Of a stretch of DNA of 61,009 nt, positions 14,349 through 23,392 are shown in pieces; the stretch's first letter is position 1, and each line of letters opens with the position of its first letter. Both the position numbers and the translations under genes were made by a program. Location of the stretch: the NCBI GenBank assembly GCA_016280445.1, contig JAEEGS010000083.1, positions 1-61,009 on the forward strand, in the 5' to 3' direction. The notes beneath the pieces are model-generated. The model saw nothing but the letters and a program-made list of their open reading frames with translations. It was not told the DNA's origin and searched no databases. This DNA comes from Bacteroidaceae bacterium. Lineage in GTDB: Bacteria; Bacteroidota; Bacteroidia; Bacteroidales; Bacteroidaceae.

Positions 14349-15695
14349 TTACAATTTCTTGAGGTAGGCATCCACGGCTTCGGCAGTTTTCTTGCCCGAT
14401 GCGATGGCTCTCACCACAAGGCTGGCACCGCTGGCGGCATCGCCACAGATGAATACATTCTCTGGATATTCAGGATGTTCTGGCTTGAGGAATCCCATGG
14501 CCAAGAGCACGAGTTCGGCCTGGATGATTTCGGGTTCTCCGGCTTCCACCATGATGGGACGACCACCTTCTGGGTTGGGCTTCCAATCGATGGGCTGCAC
14601 ACGAACACCCGTCACATGACCGTCTTCGCCAAGGAATTCCAACGTGTTGATGTTCCAGCGACGAGTGCAACCTTCCTCGTGCGAAGAAGTTGTTTTGAGG
14701 ATGACAGGCCAGTTGGGCCAAGGTGTGTTGGGATTATGTCCCACAGGAGGCTTCGGCATGATTTCAATCTGGGTCACACTCTTGCAACCCTGACGATGTG
14801 CCGTGCCGATGCAGTCGGAACCAGTGTCGCCACCACCGATGACGAGCACGTTCTTTCCTTTGGCAGTCACACGCTCCTCCTTCGAAAAATCCTTGCCTGC
14901 CAGCACACGGTTCTGCTGCGATAGTAGTTCGAGAGCCAGATGAATGCCCTTTAATTCACGTCCTGGGGCTTTAAGGTCGCGGGCGGTAGGAGTTCCAGTG
15001 GCCACGACGATGGCATCGAAGTCTTTCAAGGCTTCATCGGTGGCTGTCAAAGCCGAACCATATACAAACTTCACCCCTTCTTGTTCCATCACATCGATTC
15101 TGCGGTCGATAATTTTCTTGTTCAACTTGAAGTTGGGGATGCCATATCTCAACAAACCACCGGCAGCTTCGTTCTTCTCGAATACGGTCACTTCGTAGCC
15201 CATGTAGTTGAGGGCGTTGGCAGTGGAGAGTCCTGCAGGACCAGCACCGATGACCGCCACCTTCTTACCGTTCCTCTCGGGATGCTCGATGGTGACGTAT
15301 CCCTCCAGAAAGGCTCTTTCAGCAATGGCGCATTCGTTCTCGCGGTTCGTCACGGCATCGCCCGTGGTGAGATAGAGCACACAGGCTTTCTCGCAGAGAG
15401 CGGGACAGATGCGGCCAGTGAATTCGGGGAACGGATTGGTCTTCTTCAGAATCTTGTAGGCGTTTTCCCACTCGCCACGATAGAGTGCGTCGTTCCATTC
15501 AGGATCTTTGTTGCCGAGCGGACAAGCCCAGTGGCAGAAGGGCACACCGCAATCCATGCAGCGGCTTGCCTGTTCCTGTCGGTCTTTTGTGTTTAGTGTC
15601 TGTTCCACCTCACCAAAATCGTGAATACGGTCGTGAACAGGACGATATCCAGCCTCTTTGCGAGGCACTGTTAGAAATGCTTTAGGATTTCCCAT
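14349..15695 (-). CDS. gltD: Glutamate synthase small subunit (NADPH)
   Basis: The 448-residue protein has the N-terminal Cys-rich region CMDCGVPFCHWACPLGN (Cys46, 49, 54, 58) and GRICPALCEKAC, which binds 4Fe-4S clusters. It then has an FAD-binding GAGPAGLSTA motif and an NADPH-binding GGGDTGSDCIG motif. It passes electrons from NADPH to GltB. I place the start at the ATG at 15695 (MGNPKAFLTVPR), which matches the usual N-terminus; an in-frame TTG at 15710 would lie inside the palindromic element. The upstream 133-nt gap to gltB is filled by that element (15701-15830). Confidence 0.95.
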   Translation of the reverse strand: MGNPKAFLTVPRKEAGYRPVHDRIHDFGEVEQTLNTKDRQEQASRCMDCGVPFCHWACPLGNKDPEWNDALYRGEWENAYKILKKTNPFPEFTGRICPALCEKACVLYLTTGDAVTNRENECAIAERAFLEGYVTIEHPERNGKKVAVIGAGPAGLSTANALNYMGYEVTVFEKNEAAGGLLRYGIPNFKLNKKIIDRRIDVMEQEGVKFVYGSALTATDEALKDFDAIVVATGTPTARDLKAPGRELKGIHLALELLSQQNRVLAGKDFSKEERVTAKGKNVLVIGGGDTGSDCIGTAHRQGCKSVTQIEIMPKPPVGHNPNTPWPNWPVILKTTSSHEEGCTRRWNINTLEFLGEDGHVTGVRVQPIDWKPNPEGGRPIMVEAGEPEIIQAELVLLAMGFLKPEHPEYPENVFICGDAASGASLVVRAIASGKKTAEAVDAYLKKL

Positions 15696-15700
15696 TTTGA

Positions 15701-15830
15701 AGCCCCCCAACCCCCAAAGGGGGAGGCCATTCAGATAGGGGGGGATGGCCTTAATTTATTATTAAAAAAGATATATTCACTATGAGATGGCTACATTGCG
15801 TTAGCCCTCCCCCTTTGGGGGTGGGGGGCT
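15701..15830. repeat. Palindromic element of a second family between gltB and gltD
   Basis: 28-nt terminal inverted repeats, AGCCCCCCAACCCCCAAAGG at 15701 and its near-complement ending at 15830, each itself a small hairpin (CCCCCAAAGGGGG or CCCCCTTTGGGGG). The middle has GGCCATTC/GGATGGCC. The outer AG of the right end supplies the last two bases of the gltB stop codon (TAG at 15831-15829). Total 130 nt. The left end stops 5 nt before the gltD start codon. Confidence 0.85.
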
Positions 15831-18800
15831 AATAGTCGCGTTGCATGTCCGCAATCTTCTGTTGAAGTTTCGCCATTTGCTCTTCCTGTAGCACACGCTT
15901 GTATTCAATTGGAACAACCTGAATGAAGTCTTCCACGTAGCGATTCCAATCGTCGAGCATCCTTCCTGCAAGCGCACTGCCTGTGTGGAGATAGTGCTGG
16001 CGGATGAGTTCGAGGAGTTCTTTGCGGCTCACCGTATCCTCCACGAGTCCCAGTTCCACCATGTCCATGTTGCAGAAGTAGTCGAACGTGTGGTCGGGGT
16101 CATAGACGTATGCCACACCGCCTGACATACCTGCGGCGAAATTGCGGCCAGTTTTGCCGAGCACCACCACGCGGCCACCTGTCATATACTCGCAACAGTG
16201 GTCGCCTGCACCCTCAACGACGGCGATGGCGCCAGAGTTACGAACAGCAAAGCGTTCGCCCACGCGGCCATTCACGTAGAGTTCGCCACTGGTGGCTCCA
16301 TACAGACCTGTGTTGCCGGCGATGATATTGTCCTCAGCCACGAATTCGGCACTGCGTCTGACAGGTGGCAAGATACTGATGCGGCCGCCGGAGAGACCCT
16401 TGCCAAAGTAGTCGTTGGTCTCGCCTTCGAGACGCATTTCCACGCCCTTCACAGCGAAGGCACCGAACGACTGGCCTGCCGAGCCTTTGAACTTCAGACG
16501 GATGGTGCCGTCGGGGAGTCCCTCTTCGCCATATTTCTTGGCAATCACACCTGAGAGCATCGTACCAACAGCGCGGTCGGTGTTGCGGATGGTATAGTCG
16601 AGGCTCACTTCTTCCTTCTGCTCGATGGCAGGAGTTGCAGACTGGATGATGTCCTCATCCTTCACGCCGCTGACCTTCGTGAACTGGCCACGATCCCAGT
16701 AGAGAGGCTTGTCTGTGTCGGGTTTGTGGAGCAATCTTGCGAAGTCGATGGTCTTCTGCTTGTCGGTGGCATGATCGGTATGCACCTCGATGAGTTCGGT
16801 ATGGCCGATAATGTCCTTCAGGCCATGTACACCAATCTCTGAAAGATATTCGCGCACCTGCTCCGCGAGGAAGGTGAAGAAGTTGACCACGTAGTCAGAC
16901 TTGCCTCTGAATCGCTGACGCAGGGTTTCGTCTTGGGTAGCCACACCTACGGGGCAGGTGTTCGTGTTGCACTTGCGCATCATCACACAACCGAGGACGA
17001 TGAGCGGCAGCGTTCCGAACGAGAACTCGTCAGCACCGAGCATGGCCATCAGAATCACGTCCTTGGCAGTCTTCAATTGTCCGTCGGTTTGGAGGCGCAC
17101 CTGATTTCTCAATCCGTTCAGCACGAGTGTCTGCTGGGTCTCAGCCAAACCAATCTCAGGACTGATGCCGGCGAAGCGCATACTGCTGGCAGGGCTGGCA
17201 CCCGTACCACCTTCAGAACCACTGATGACGATGAGGTCGGCCTTTGCTTTTGCCACACCTGCAGCAATGGTGCCAACACCGCTTTCTGCTACCAATTTGA
17301 CTGATACAGCGGCAGTTGGGTTGATGTTCTTTAAGTCGAAGATTAACTGAGCCAAGTCCTCGATACTATAGATATCATGATGAGGTGGGGGAGAAATGAG
17401 GCTGATGCCAGGAATGGCGTTACGCGTCTTGGCGATGATTTTGTTCACCTTGAAACCGGGCAACTGACCACCCTCACCAGGCTTGGCTCCCTGTGCCACC
17501 TTGATTTGTATTTCTTCGGCGTTCACCAGATATTCTGCCGTCACGCCAAAGCGTCCAGATGCAATCTGCTTCGTTTTGCTGGAGAGCGACACGCCGTCCA
17601 CGTCTGTATGGTAACGGACATTGTCCTCACCACCTTCACCCGTGTTACTTCTTGCACCCAATTTGTTCATTGCCAGTGCCAATGCCTCGTGTGCTTCGAT
17701 GCTCAAGGCTCCGAACGACATGGCACCTGTGACGAAATGCTTCACGATGCTTTCCACCGGCTCCACTTCCTCAAGAGGTGTAGGCTTTGCAGCCTTCTTC
17801 CATCCGAAGAAGTCGCGGATGAAGATGGGCTTTTCTTTCTCATCCACCATCTTCTCCCACTCTTGGAACTTTTTGTAAGAACCGAGACGTGTGGCAATCT
17901 GGAGGTTGGCAATCGTATCAGGGTTCCAAGCATGCAAGATGCCGTCTTTTCTGTATGAGAACTGTCCGTTGTTGGGCAGGAACTCGTTGATTTCTGTTGG
18001 TTTGAATGCCTCGTCGTGCAGGCGGATGGCATCTCTGGCGATGTCTTTCAGACCGATGCCGCCGATGGTGCTCACCTCTGTACCGAAATATCTTCTCAGC
18101 AAGTCTTCGCTCAATCCGATGCTCTCGAATATCTTCGCGCCGCGATACGAACGAATCGTGCTGATACCCATCTTCGACATGATTTTCTTCAAGCCCTTAT
18201 CGACCGCCTTGATGTAGTGTGCCTCGGCCGTCGTGTAATCTTCCTGAATCTTATGCTTCTTCACGAGATCGTCCAACACGGCAAATGTCATGTATGGACA
18301 AATGGCGCTCGCTCCATAACCCAACAGCAAAGCGGCATGCATCACCTCGCGAATCTCACCGCTCTCTACAATCAGTGCCGTCTGCACGCGCTTCTGTACG
18401 CTGATCAAATAATGATGCACAGCGCTCACTGCCAACAGGCTGGGGATGGCTGCACGCTTTTCGTCAATGTCTCTATCTGAAAGGATGATATAGTTCACGC
18501 CCTCATCCACACTTGCCTCCGCCTCCTTGCAGAGATCCTCGATGGCTTGGCGAAGTCCGCTGGCACCCTTCTCAATATCGAAAAGCATCGCGAGTTTCTT
18601 CGTCTTGAAGCCCTTATAACGAATGTTGCAGAGGATGTCCAACTGCGTGTTCGTCAGCACAGGCTGTGGCAGACGCACCATCTTGCAGTTCGAAGCATCA
18701 GGGGTGAGGATGTTTGTTCCCACCGCACCGATATACTCTGTCAACGACATCACCAACTCCTCACGAATCGGGTCAATGGCGGGGTTCGTCACCTGTGCGA

Positions 18801-20319
18801 ACTGCTGACGGAAGTAGTTGAAGAAAATCTGTGGACGGTCACTGATGACTGCCAGAGGCGTGTCATTACCCATCGCTGCTACAGGCTCCTGACCTGCTGT
18901 CGCCATTGGCACCACCGTCTTGTCGATGTCTTCCTGTCCGAAGCCAAAGTTGATGAGCTTGCGTTCGTAGTTCTCCACGCTGTTCTCCACATGGCGACCA
19001 CTCTTCAGTTTCTCCAACTGGATGCGGTTCGTCGAGAGCCATTCGCGGTAAGGATGTGCCTTGGCGAGTTTCTCCTTGATTTCTCCATCATAATAAATCT
19101 TGCCCTCCTGTGTGTCGATGAGCAGAATCTTGCCCGGCTGCAAACGTCCCTTGCTGACCACATCGTTAGGCTCGAAGTCCATCACACCCACTTCAGAGGC
19201 CACAACCATCATACCACCCTTCGTGATGGTGTAACGGCTGGGGCGCAGACCGTTTCTGTCGAGCATACCACCCGCATAACGACCGTCAGAGAAAAGCAGG
19301 GCGGCAGGACCGTCCCATGGCTCCATCAAGATGGAGTGATATTCGTAGAACGCCTTCAGGTCTTCGCTGATTGGGTTCTTGTCGTTGAAACTCTCTGGCA
19401 CGAGAATCGCCATCGCTTGCGGCAGACTCAGTCCGCTCATGATGAGGAACTCAAACACGTTGTCGAGGCTGGCAGAGTCGCTCATGCCCTCCTGCACGAT
19501 AGGACGGATGTCCTTGATGTCGCCCAGCGCCTCGCTGCTCAACACACTCTCACGCGCCTTCATCCAGCCGCGGTTACCACGAATCGTGTTGATCTCGCCG
19601 TTGTGCGCCAACAAGCGGAACGGCTGTGCCAGACTCCATGTGGGGAAGGTGTTCGTGCTGAAACGTGAGTGCACCAGCGCCAGTCCGCTCGTGAAGTATG
19701 GACTCGACAGGTCGGGGAAGTACCTCCTCAACTGCCCGCTTGTCAACATACCTTTATAGATGATGTTCTTGCTGTTCAACGAACAAATGTAGAAATCCTC
19801 GTTGGTGATGCGGTTCTCAATCCTTTTGCGTACCTTATATAATATACGGTCGAAAGTCTCCACCTGCTCCTCTGCCACACCTGTTACGAACACCTGCTTG
19901 ATGTCAGGCTCCACTTCTCTTGCGCCCACACCCAGCACCTCTGGACAGGTCGGCACTGTGCGCATGTGCATCAGCGTCAATCCTTCACGTTCTATCTCTT
20001 CAATCATCACGCTCAGAATAGCCTCCTGAGCCTTGGCCTCCTTCGGCAAAAACACCAGTCCCGTACCATACTTTCCCTTTTCAGGCACAGGAATGCCCTG
20101 CAGAAGGATGAACTCGTGCGGAATCTGCACCATGATGCCCGCGCCGTCGCCAGTCTTGTCGCGCGTTTCCGCCCCACGGTGCTCCATGTTCTCCAGCACC
20201 TTCAGCGCATTGTCCACCAACTCATGGCTTTTGCCCCCATGAATGTTGACCACCATGCCCACACCACAAGCGTCATGCTCGTAGGCCTTGCTGTACAAAC
20301 CCAAATTACTCTTTTTCAT
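15829..20319 (-). CDS. gltB: Glutamate synthase large subunit
   Basis: The protein has 1496 residues, the normal length. The N-terminal glutaminase begins MKKSNLGLYSKAYEHDACGVG, where Cys18 becomes the catalytic N-terminus after propeptide removal. The synthase barrel, the 3Fe-4S cysteines in MRKCNTNTCPVGVATQ and the C-terminal GXGXG beta-helix (GVEMRLEGETNDYFGKGLSGG) follow. It makes two glutamates from glutamine and 2-oxoglutarate. I chose 20319 over the upstream in-frame 20397 because the promoter -7 box lies at 20365-20372 and this start gives the family N-terminus. The stop codon overlaps the palindromic element at 15701-15830. First gene of the operon. Confidence 0.96.
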   Translation of the reverse strand: MKKSNLGLYSKAYEHDACGVGMVVNIHGGKSHELVDNALKVLENMEHRGAETRDKTGDGAGIMVQIPHEFILLQGIPVPEKGKYGTGLVFLPKEAKAQEAILSVMIEEIEREGLTLMHMRTVPTCPEVLGVGAREVEPDIKQVFVTGVAEEQVETFDRILYKVRKRIENRITNEDFYICSLNSKNIIYKGMLTSGQLRRYFPDLSSPYFTSGLALVHSRFSTNTFPTWSLAQPFRLLAHNGEINTIRGNRGWMKARESVLSSEALGDIKDIRPIVQEGMSDSASLDNVFEFLIMSGLSLPQAMAILVPESFNDKNPISEDLKAFYEYHSILMEPWDGPAALLFSDGRYAGGMLDRNGLRPSRYTITKGGMMVVASEVGVMDFEPNDVVSKGRLQPGKILLIDTQEGKIYYDGEIKEKLAKAHPYREWLSTNRIQLEKLKSGRHVENSVENYERKLINFGFGQEDIDKTVVPMATAGQEPVAAMGNDTPLAVISDRPQIFFNYFRQQFAQVTNPAIDPIREELVMSLTEYIGAVGTNILTPDASNCKMVRLPQPVLTNTQLDILCNIRYKGFKTKKLAMLFDIEKGASGLRQAIEDLCKEAEASVDEGVNYIILSDRDIDEKRAAIPSLLAVSAVHHYLISVQKRVQTALIVESGEIREVMHAALLLGYGASAICPYMTFAVLDDLVKKHKIQEDYTTAEAHYIKAVDKGLKKIMSKMGISTIRSYRGAKIFESIGLSEDLLRRYFGTEVSTIGGIGLKDIARDAIRLHDEAFKPTEINEFLPNNGQFSYRKDGILHAWNPDTIANLQIATRLGSYKKFQEWEKMVDEKEKPIFIRDFFGWKKAAKPTPLEEVEPVESIVKHFVTGAMSFGALSIEAHEALALAMNKLGARSNTGEGGEDNVRYHTDVDGVSLSSKTKQIASGRFGVTAEYLVNAEEIQIKVAQGAKPGEGGQLPGFKVNKIIAKTRNAIPGISLISPPPHHDIYSIEDLAQLIFDLKNINPTAAVSVKLVAESGVGTIAAGVAKAKADLIVISGSEGGTGASPASSMRFAGISPEIGLAETQQTLVLNGLRNQVRLQTDGQLKTAKDVILMAMLGADEFSFGTLPLIVLGCVMMRKCNTNTCPVGVATQDETLRQRFRGKSDYVVNFFTFLAEQVREYLSEIGVHGLKDIIGHTELIEVHTDHATDKQKTIDFARLLHKPDTDKPLYWDRGQFTKVSGVKDEDIIQSATPAIEQKEEVSLDYTIRNTDRAVGTMLSGVIAKKYGEEGLPDGTIRLKFKGSAGQSFGAFAVKGVEMRLEGETNDYFGKGLSGGRISILPPVRRSAEFVAEDNIIAGNTGLYGATSGELYVNGRVGERFAVRNSGAIAVVEGAGDHCCEYMTGGRVVVLGKTGRNFAAGMSGGVAYVYDPDHTFDYFCNMDMVELGLVEDTVSRKELLELIRQHYLHTGSALAGRMLDDWNRYVEDFIQVVPIEYKRVLQEEQMAKLQQKIADMQRDY

Positions 20320-20364
20320 GTCTTTTTGTACGATTATTTTGTTTGTGTTATGTGATTTCGGGTG

Positions 20365-20398
20365 CAAAGGTATGAAATGTATTTCATTTTGTTGCAAA
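20365..20398 (-). promoter_or_regulatory. Promoter of the gltB-gltD-dapL-purF-pyrG operon
   Basis: On the minus strand TTTG (20398-20395) and TACCTTTG (20372-20365) are spaced 22 nt, 46 nt before the gltB start codon. Confidence 0.75.
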
Positions 20399-20496
20399 AT
20401 AATTTAAAAAACTTTCAATTTGTCTTGAAAATAATTGGAAATAGTAGAAAAAAGAAAGTGTTTATGTAAAATTAGTGGTAAAAAGATTGGGGAAAA

Positions 20497-20545
20497 ATCG
20501 TTCCCCCATCGGACTTGATGATACAAGGCCCAATGGGGGAACGAT
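20497..20545 (-). terminator. Terminator of the DUF362 gene
   Basis: Perfect 13-nt arms ATCGTTCCCCCAT (20497-20509) and complement (20533-20545). On the minus strand the hairpin is followed by TTTTTCCCC, and it lies 42 nt after the DUF362 stop. Confidence 0.75.
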
Positions 20546-20586
20546 GGTGAATGTATGTGATGATTTTGTATGGTTCCTGCTGATAC

Positions 20587-21540
20587 TCAACGGTCGAGGT
20601 TCACCAACTTGTAATTGGTGGTGCCCATGCCGATTTTCTCGCCCCATTCCACGATATGGATGCCGTGCTGTCTTTCGATGCGCTGTTTCAGCGGGTCGGG
20701 ATTGTTCTTGTCGTCTTTCTTCACCTGATAGATGAGGTCGTAGGCAGCACGGTCGCAAGCAACGGGGTCGGTGGAGGCGACGATGCCGATGTCCTGTATC
20801 TCTGGAGCATGAGGGTGAGCATCGCAGTCACAGTCGATGGAGATGTTGTTGAGCACATTGATATAAACGATGTTACCCTTGCCAAACCAGTCGGCAACTG
20901 CTTGTGCGGCGGCAGCCATACTTTCGAGGAAGGCATCCTGTGGTTGTGTGTACCGCCAACAGTCGGGAGTCTTGCTGGTCACACCATGTGAGTGGATGTA
21001 GGCCTTTCCAGCCGTGGAGGCAAATCCGATGGATTGGTTCTTGAGCACACCACCGAAGCCGCCCATCACGTGCCCCTTGAAGTGGGCGAGATTGATGCAG
21101 AAGTCGTAGTTGCCGAGATGCTCCCCCACGATGTCATATTTAATCCAAGTCTTGTCCTTCACGGGGATGCGCAGGTCGCCGTGCTCGTCCATGATGTCGA
21201 CGGCAAAGATGCTGTCGAAACCATGCTCGTGGATAGTCTCCCAATGCTTGCTCACATCCTGGCGGCTCCCACCATAGGCGGTGCAGCACTCCACAATGGT
21301 GCCGTTCACCTGCTCCACGAGGTTGCGGATGAGTGGGGGCTTGAGATAGTTGTTGCCACCGCTTTCGCCTGTGCTGATTTTCACGGCCACACGTCCGTGT
21401 TCCTTCACACCGAGTGCCTCATAGATTTTCACCAACGACTCAGGTGTGATTTCTTTGGTGAAATACACTTTTGCCTGTTGTGCCTGCGCACCCACAAGGG
21501 TGACAGCACAAAGCAAAATGGATGTCAGTAGTTTCTTCAT
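20587..21540 (-). CDS. Exported DUF362-domain protein
   Basis: The 317-residue protein has a type I signal peptide (MKKLLTSILLCAVTLVGAQA-QQA) followed by a DUF362 domain: VAVKISTGESGGNNYLKPPL, the INLAHFKGHVMGGFGGVLKN core and DPVACDRAAYDLIYQ. DUF362 proteins are often fused to ferredoxin-type clusters and called Fe-S centre proteins; no CxxCxxCxxxC ferredoxin tail is present here, though CCTAYGG and the CDCDAHPHAP stretch supply Cys residues. It is probably periplasmic; the reaction is unknown. It stands alone, with a terminator after it. Confidence 0.8.
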   Translation of the reverse strand: MKKLLTSILLCAVTLVGAQAQQAKVYFTKEITPESLVKIYEALGVKEHGRVAVKISTGESGGNNYLKPPLIRNLVEQVNGTIVECCTAYGGSRQDVSKHWETIHEHGFDSIFAVDIMDEHGDLRIPVKDKTWIKYDIVGEHLGNYDFCINLAHFKGHVMGGFGGVLKNQSIGFASTAGKAYIHSHGVTSKTPDCWRYTQPQDAFLESMAAAAQAVADWFGKGNIVYINVLNNISIDCDCDAHPHAPEIQDIGIVASTDPVACDRAAYDLIYQVKKDDKNNPDPLKQRIERQHGIHIVEWGEKIGMGTTNYKLVNLDR

Positions 21541-21568
21541 ACTTGTTCTTTTTTTGGGGGGGCGTCCC

Positions 21569-21967
21569 TTAATCTGTCAGGGCAATAAACTGCGCTGGAG
21601 TTATCACACGAGGTGAGATGGGATAATGTTTCAGGTTTCCTGTCACGAGAAAAGAATCCTCATTGCTCAGAGATATTTCATAGAACACTCTATCATCTTC
21701 ATCTGGCATCACCTCTGTATAATTTACCCTTGATGCCTCAACACCATGCTCGATGATGTGAGATATAAGAGCATCAGCTACTTCAGGAAGAATCTTGAGC
21801 TTTGCTCGGTGAAGCACCTCGTTATATTCATCAATGATGTAGGCATCGTACATGGGCACAAAAGCATCATCCAACAAACGCCTCACCACCTTGACTGTTG
21901 CGGCGTCAGGATTCTTAGTGATAAGAGCCGACACAAGGACGTTGGTGTCAATCACTGCATACATCAT
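21569..21967 (-). CDS. PIN-domain toxin of a toxin-antitoxin pair
   Basis: The 132-residue protein is a PIN-domain ribonuclease-like protein of the 'putative toxin-antitoxin system toxin component, PIN family' type. Acidic residues expected to bind Mg are Asp7 (YAVIDTNVLVSAL), Glu47 (IIDEYNEVL) and Asp91/Asp92 (PDEDDRVFYE), with the closing SFLVTGNLKHYP motif. PIN toxins cut RNA. The start codon overlaps the antitoxin stop by 4 nt, the usual coupling in such pairs. The partner antitoxin is of RelB/DinJ type instead of the VapB/AbrB or Phd types usually paired with VapC. Confidence 0.9.
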   Translation of the reverse strand: MMYAVIDTNVLVSALITKNPDAATVKVVRRLLDDAFVPMYDAYIIDEYNEVLHRAKLKILPEVADALISHIIEHGVEASRVNYTEVMPDEDDRVFYEISLSNEDSFLVTGNLKHYPISPRVITPAQFIALTD

Positions 21968-22272
21968 GCGGTCTGTTGCTTTTTACGATGTTCTTCTCTG
22001 GCGGCACGAATCTCCGCATTGATTTCATCCAATGTGAGTTCTGGCTCCTGGCTGGCCTCTGCAAACCTGCGTTGTTGCATATACAAGTCAAGGGCACTGG
22101 GCGTTTCCGTCCTGTCTCCTCTGATTGTGAATGGAATGCTGCGACTCCTGATTACAGCATTCACAAAGATGTTGAAAGCCGTGTTAGCACTCATGCCAAA
22201 CTGTGCACAAAGTTCATCAAACTGCGACTTCATGCCAGATTCTAATCTCACTGTAACTGCCGATTGTGCCAT
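21964..22272 (-). CDS. RelB/DinJ-family antitoxin
   Basis: The 102-residue protein has an N-terminal ribbon-helix-helix typical of RelB/DinJ (AVTVRLESGMKSQFDELCAQFG, then SANTAFNIFVNAVI). It should bind operator DNA as a dimer. The C-terminal acidic-basic helix (LTLDEINAEIRAAREEHRKK) is likely to wrap and block the toxin. It is encoded first, with a 4-nt overlap into the PIN toxin gene. A 17-nt palindrome at 22302-22318 close to the predicted transcription start is a candidate site for autorepression. Confidence 0.9.
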   Translation of the reverse strand: MAQSAVTVRLESGMKSQFDELCAQFGMSANTAFNIFVNAVIRSRSIPFTIRGDRTETPSALDLYMQQRRFAEASQEPELTLDEINAEIRAAREEHRKKQQTA

Positions 22273-22301
22273 AATCTATCGTTATCTATTTTTTTTGTTA
22301 C

Positions 22302-22318
22302 GGTGGCATTATGCCGCC
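22302..22318. promoter_or_regulatory. Palindromic operator candidate of the RelB-PIN operon
   Basis: GGTGGCATTATGCCGCC is a near-perfect dyad (GGyGGCAT-T-ATGCCrCC), 30 nt upstream of the antitoxin start and just downstream of the predicted transcription start. RelB-type antitoxins commonly autorepress through such sites. Confidence 0.6.
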
Positions 22319-22328
22319 AATTTGATGG

Positions 22329-22360
22329 CAAAATTACACCAATCTTTTGATACGAACAAA
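22329..22360 (-). promoter_or_regulatory. Promoter of the RelB-PIN operon
   Basis: On the minus strand TTTG (22360-22357) and TAATTTTG (22336-22329), 20-nt spacer. Confidence 0.65.
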
Positions 22361-22471
22361 TTTTCACAAGCTTTTTTCTATTTCCCTTCAAAATTTTTGT
22401 AAAGAAAGTATCTGTACCTCTGGCATTTGACTTGAACGGAAAAAGCTTTATTATCTTTCTATTGTTTCATG

Positions 22472-22570
22472 TTACTTGTTGAGTAATTTTGTTTTTTGTT
22501 CCTGAAATTCTTCTTCTGATAAGATACCTGCATTTTTTAGTTTTGCCAGTTTCTCCAATTTGTTTTTGCC
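22472..22570 (-). pseudogene. 3' remnant of a SHOCT-domain gene
   Basis: The minus strand encodes NKLEKLAKLKNAGILSEEEF followed by QEQKTKLLNK and a stop at 22472. This is a near-complete SHOCT domain, a short C-terminal helix pair found on many bacterial proteins. The frame upstream runs directly into the antisense of the dipeptidase fragment at 22581, so the 5' part of the gene is missing and the junction looks like a recombination breakpoint. Confidence 0.7.
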
Positions 22571-22580
22571 ACATCGGCGG

Positions 22581-22955
22581 TGGCCTGCACCAATATCATT
22601 GTAGGTAAGGGCGCGAGTGTTGATGGTAGTGTGATGGTCAGTTACAATGCTGACTCGTATGGGATGTTTGGGAACATCTATCACCATGTGGGTGGCTCGC
22701 ATGCGAAGGGGGAAATGCGGAGGGTGTACGATTGGGACACGAACAAGTTTCTGGGCGAGATTCCACAGGCGCGGGTGACTTACACGGTGAATGCTCAGAT
22801 GAACGAGAAGCAGGTGAGCATCACGGAGACCACGTTTGGCGGACGTGAGGAACTGTGGAAAACCGGAGACTCGGGGCAAAGCACCCAGGAGGTTTGTTCT
22901 GGGATTGATTACGGTTCGCTGATGTACATTGCATTGGAACGGGCTGCTTCGGCTC
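22581..22955 (+). pseudogene. Truncated duplicate of the C69 dipeptidase gene
   Basis: These 375 nt match 26989-27363 without a gap and with only about a dozen mismatches. They encode the mature N-terminus (ACTNIIVGKGASVDGSVMV) up to YIALERAASA. Signal peptide and start are missing at the left junction, and about 400 C-terminal residues are missing at the right one. After 22955 the frame runs into unrelated sequence and stops at 23041. Fragment of a dead gene copy; the low divergence suggests a recent event. Confidence 0.88.
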
Positions 22956-23392
22956 ATCCGGCCACTCAGGTGATGATTGACACTTATATGGCAGCACTTG
23001 GTTTCAAAAAAAACTGCCACAGAAGGACGCTACTCCAATAATACCTATGAAGTGTGGGATCTTGTTCCTCGTAATGTCCTCGTTGACGCTGAGGGTGACA
23101 TCTTTGTAGTCGATGCAGAGATGAAGCATATTTAGACTTATGCTCTGCGGACTTACTGTAACTTCCTCGACGGGGAACATTTTCTTTCTCGTTTGTTTGA
23201 TTTTTCTGTAACATTCTTGCATATCTCAAGAATGTTTCGGAACTTTGCAATGAAGGTGCGTATATGTATGATATAGTGCCTCATGGTTTTGTTAACGCTA
23301 AGATACTAATAATCTGCGATATGTGAAACTTTTCAACCTATATGATTACTAAACTTAATTCAACCAACGATTTCTAATATCCATTTTTTACT
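22956..23392. other. Gene-free spacer with one repeat unit shared with the array at 26539
   Basis: No credible gene. TGCTCTGCGGACTTACTGTA at 23141 repeats, with one change, the TGCTCTACGGACTTACTGTA of the 23-nt array near 26603. Minus-strand frames here (23004-23222, 22984-23250) show no family resemblance. Confidence 0.5.

Noticed and set aside
22984-23250. Minus-strand frames of 72-88 codons behind the dipeptidase fragment
   Set aside because: No domain, no ribosome-binding site and overlap with a repeat unit; judged to be chance frames in decayed DNA.
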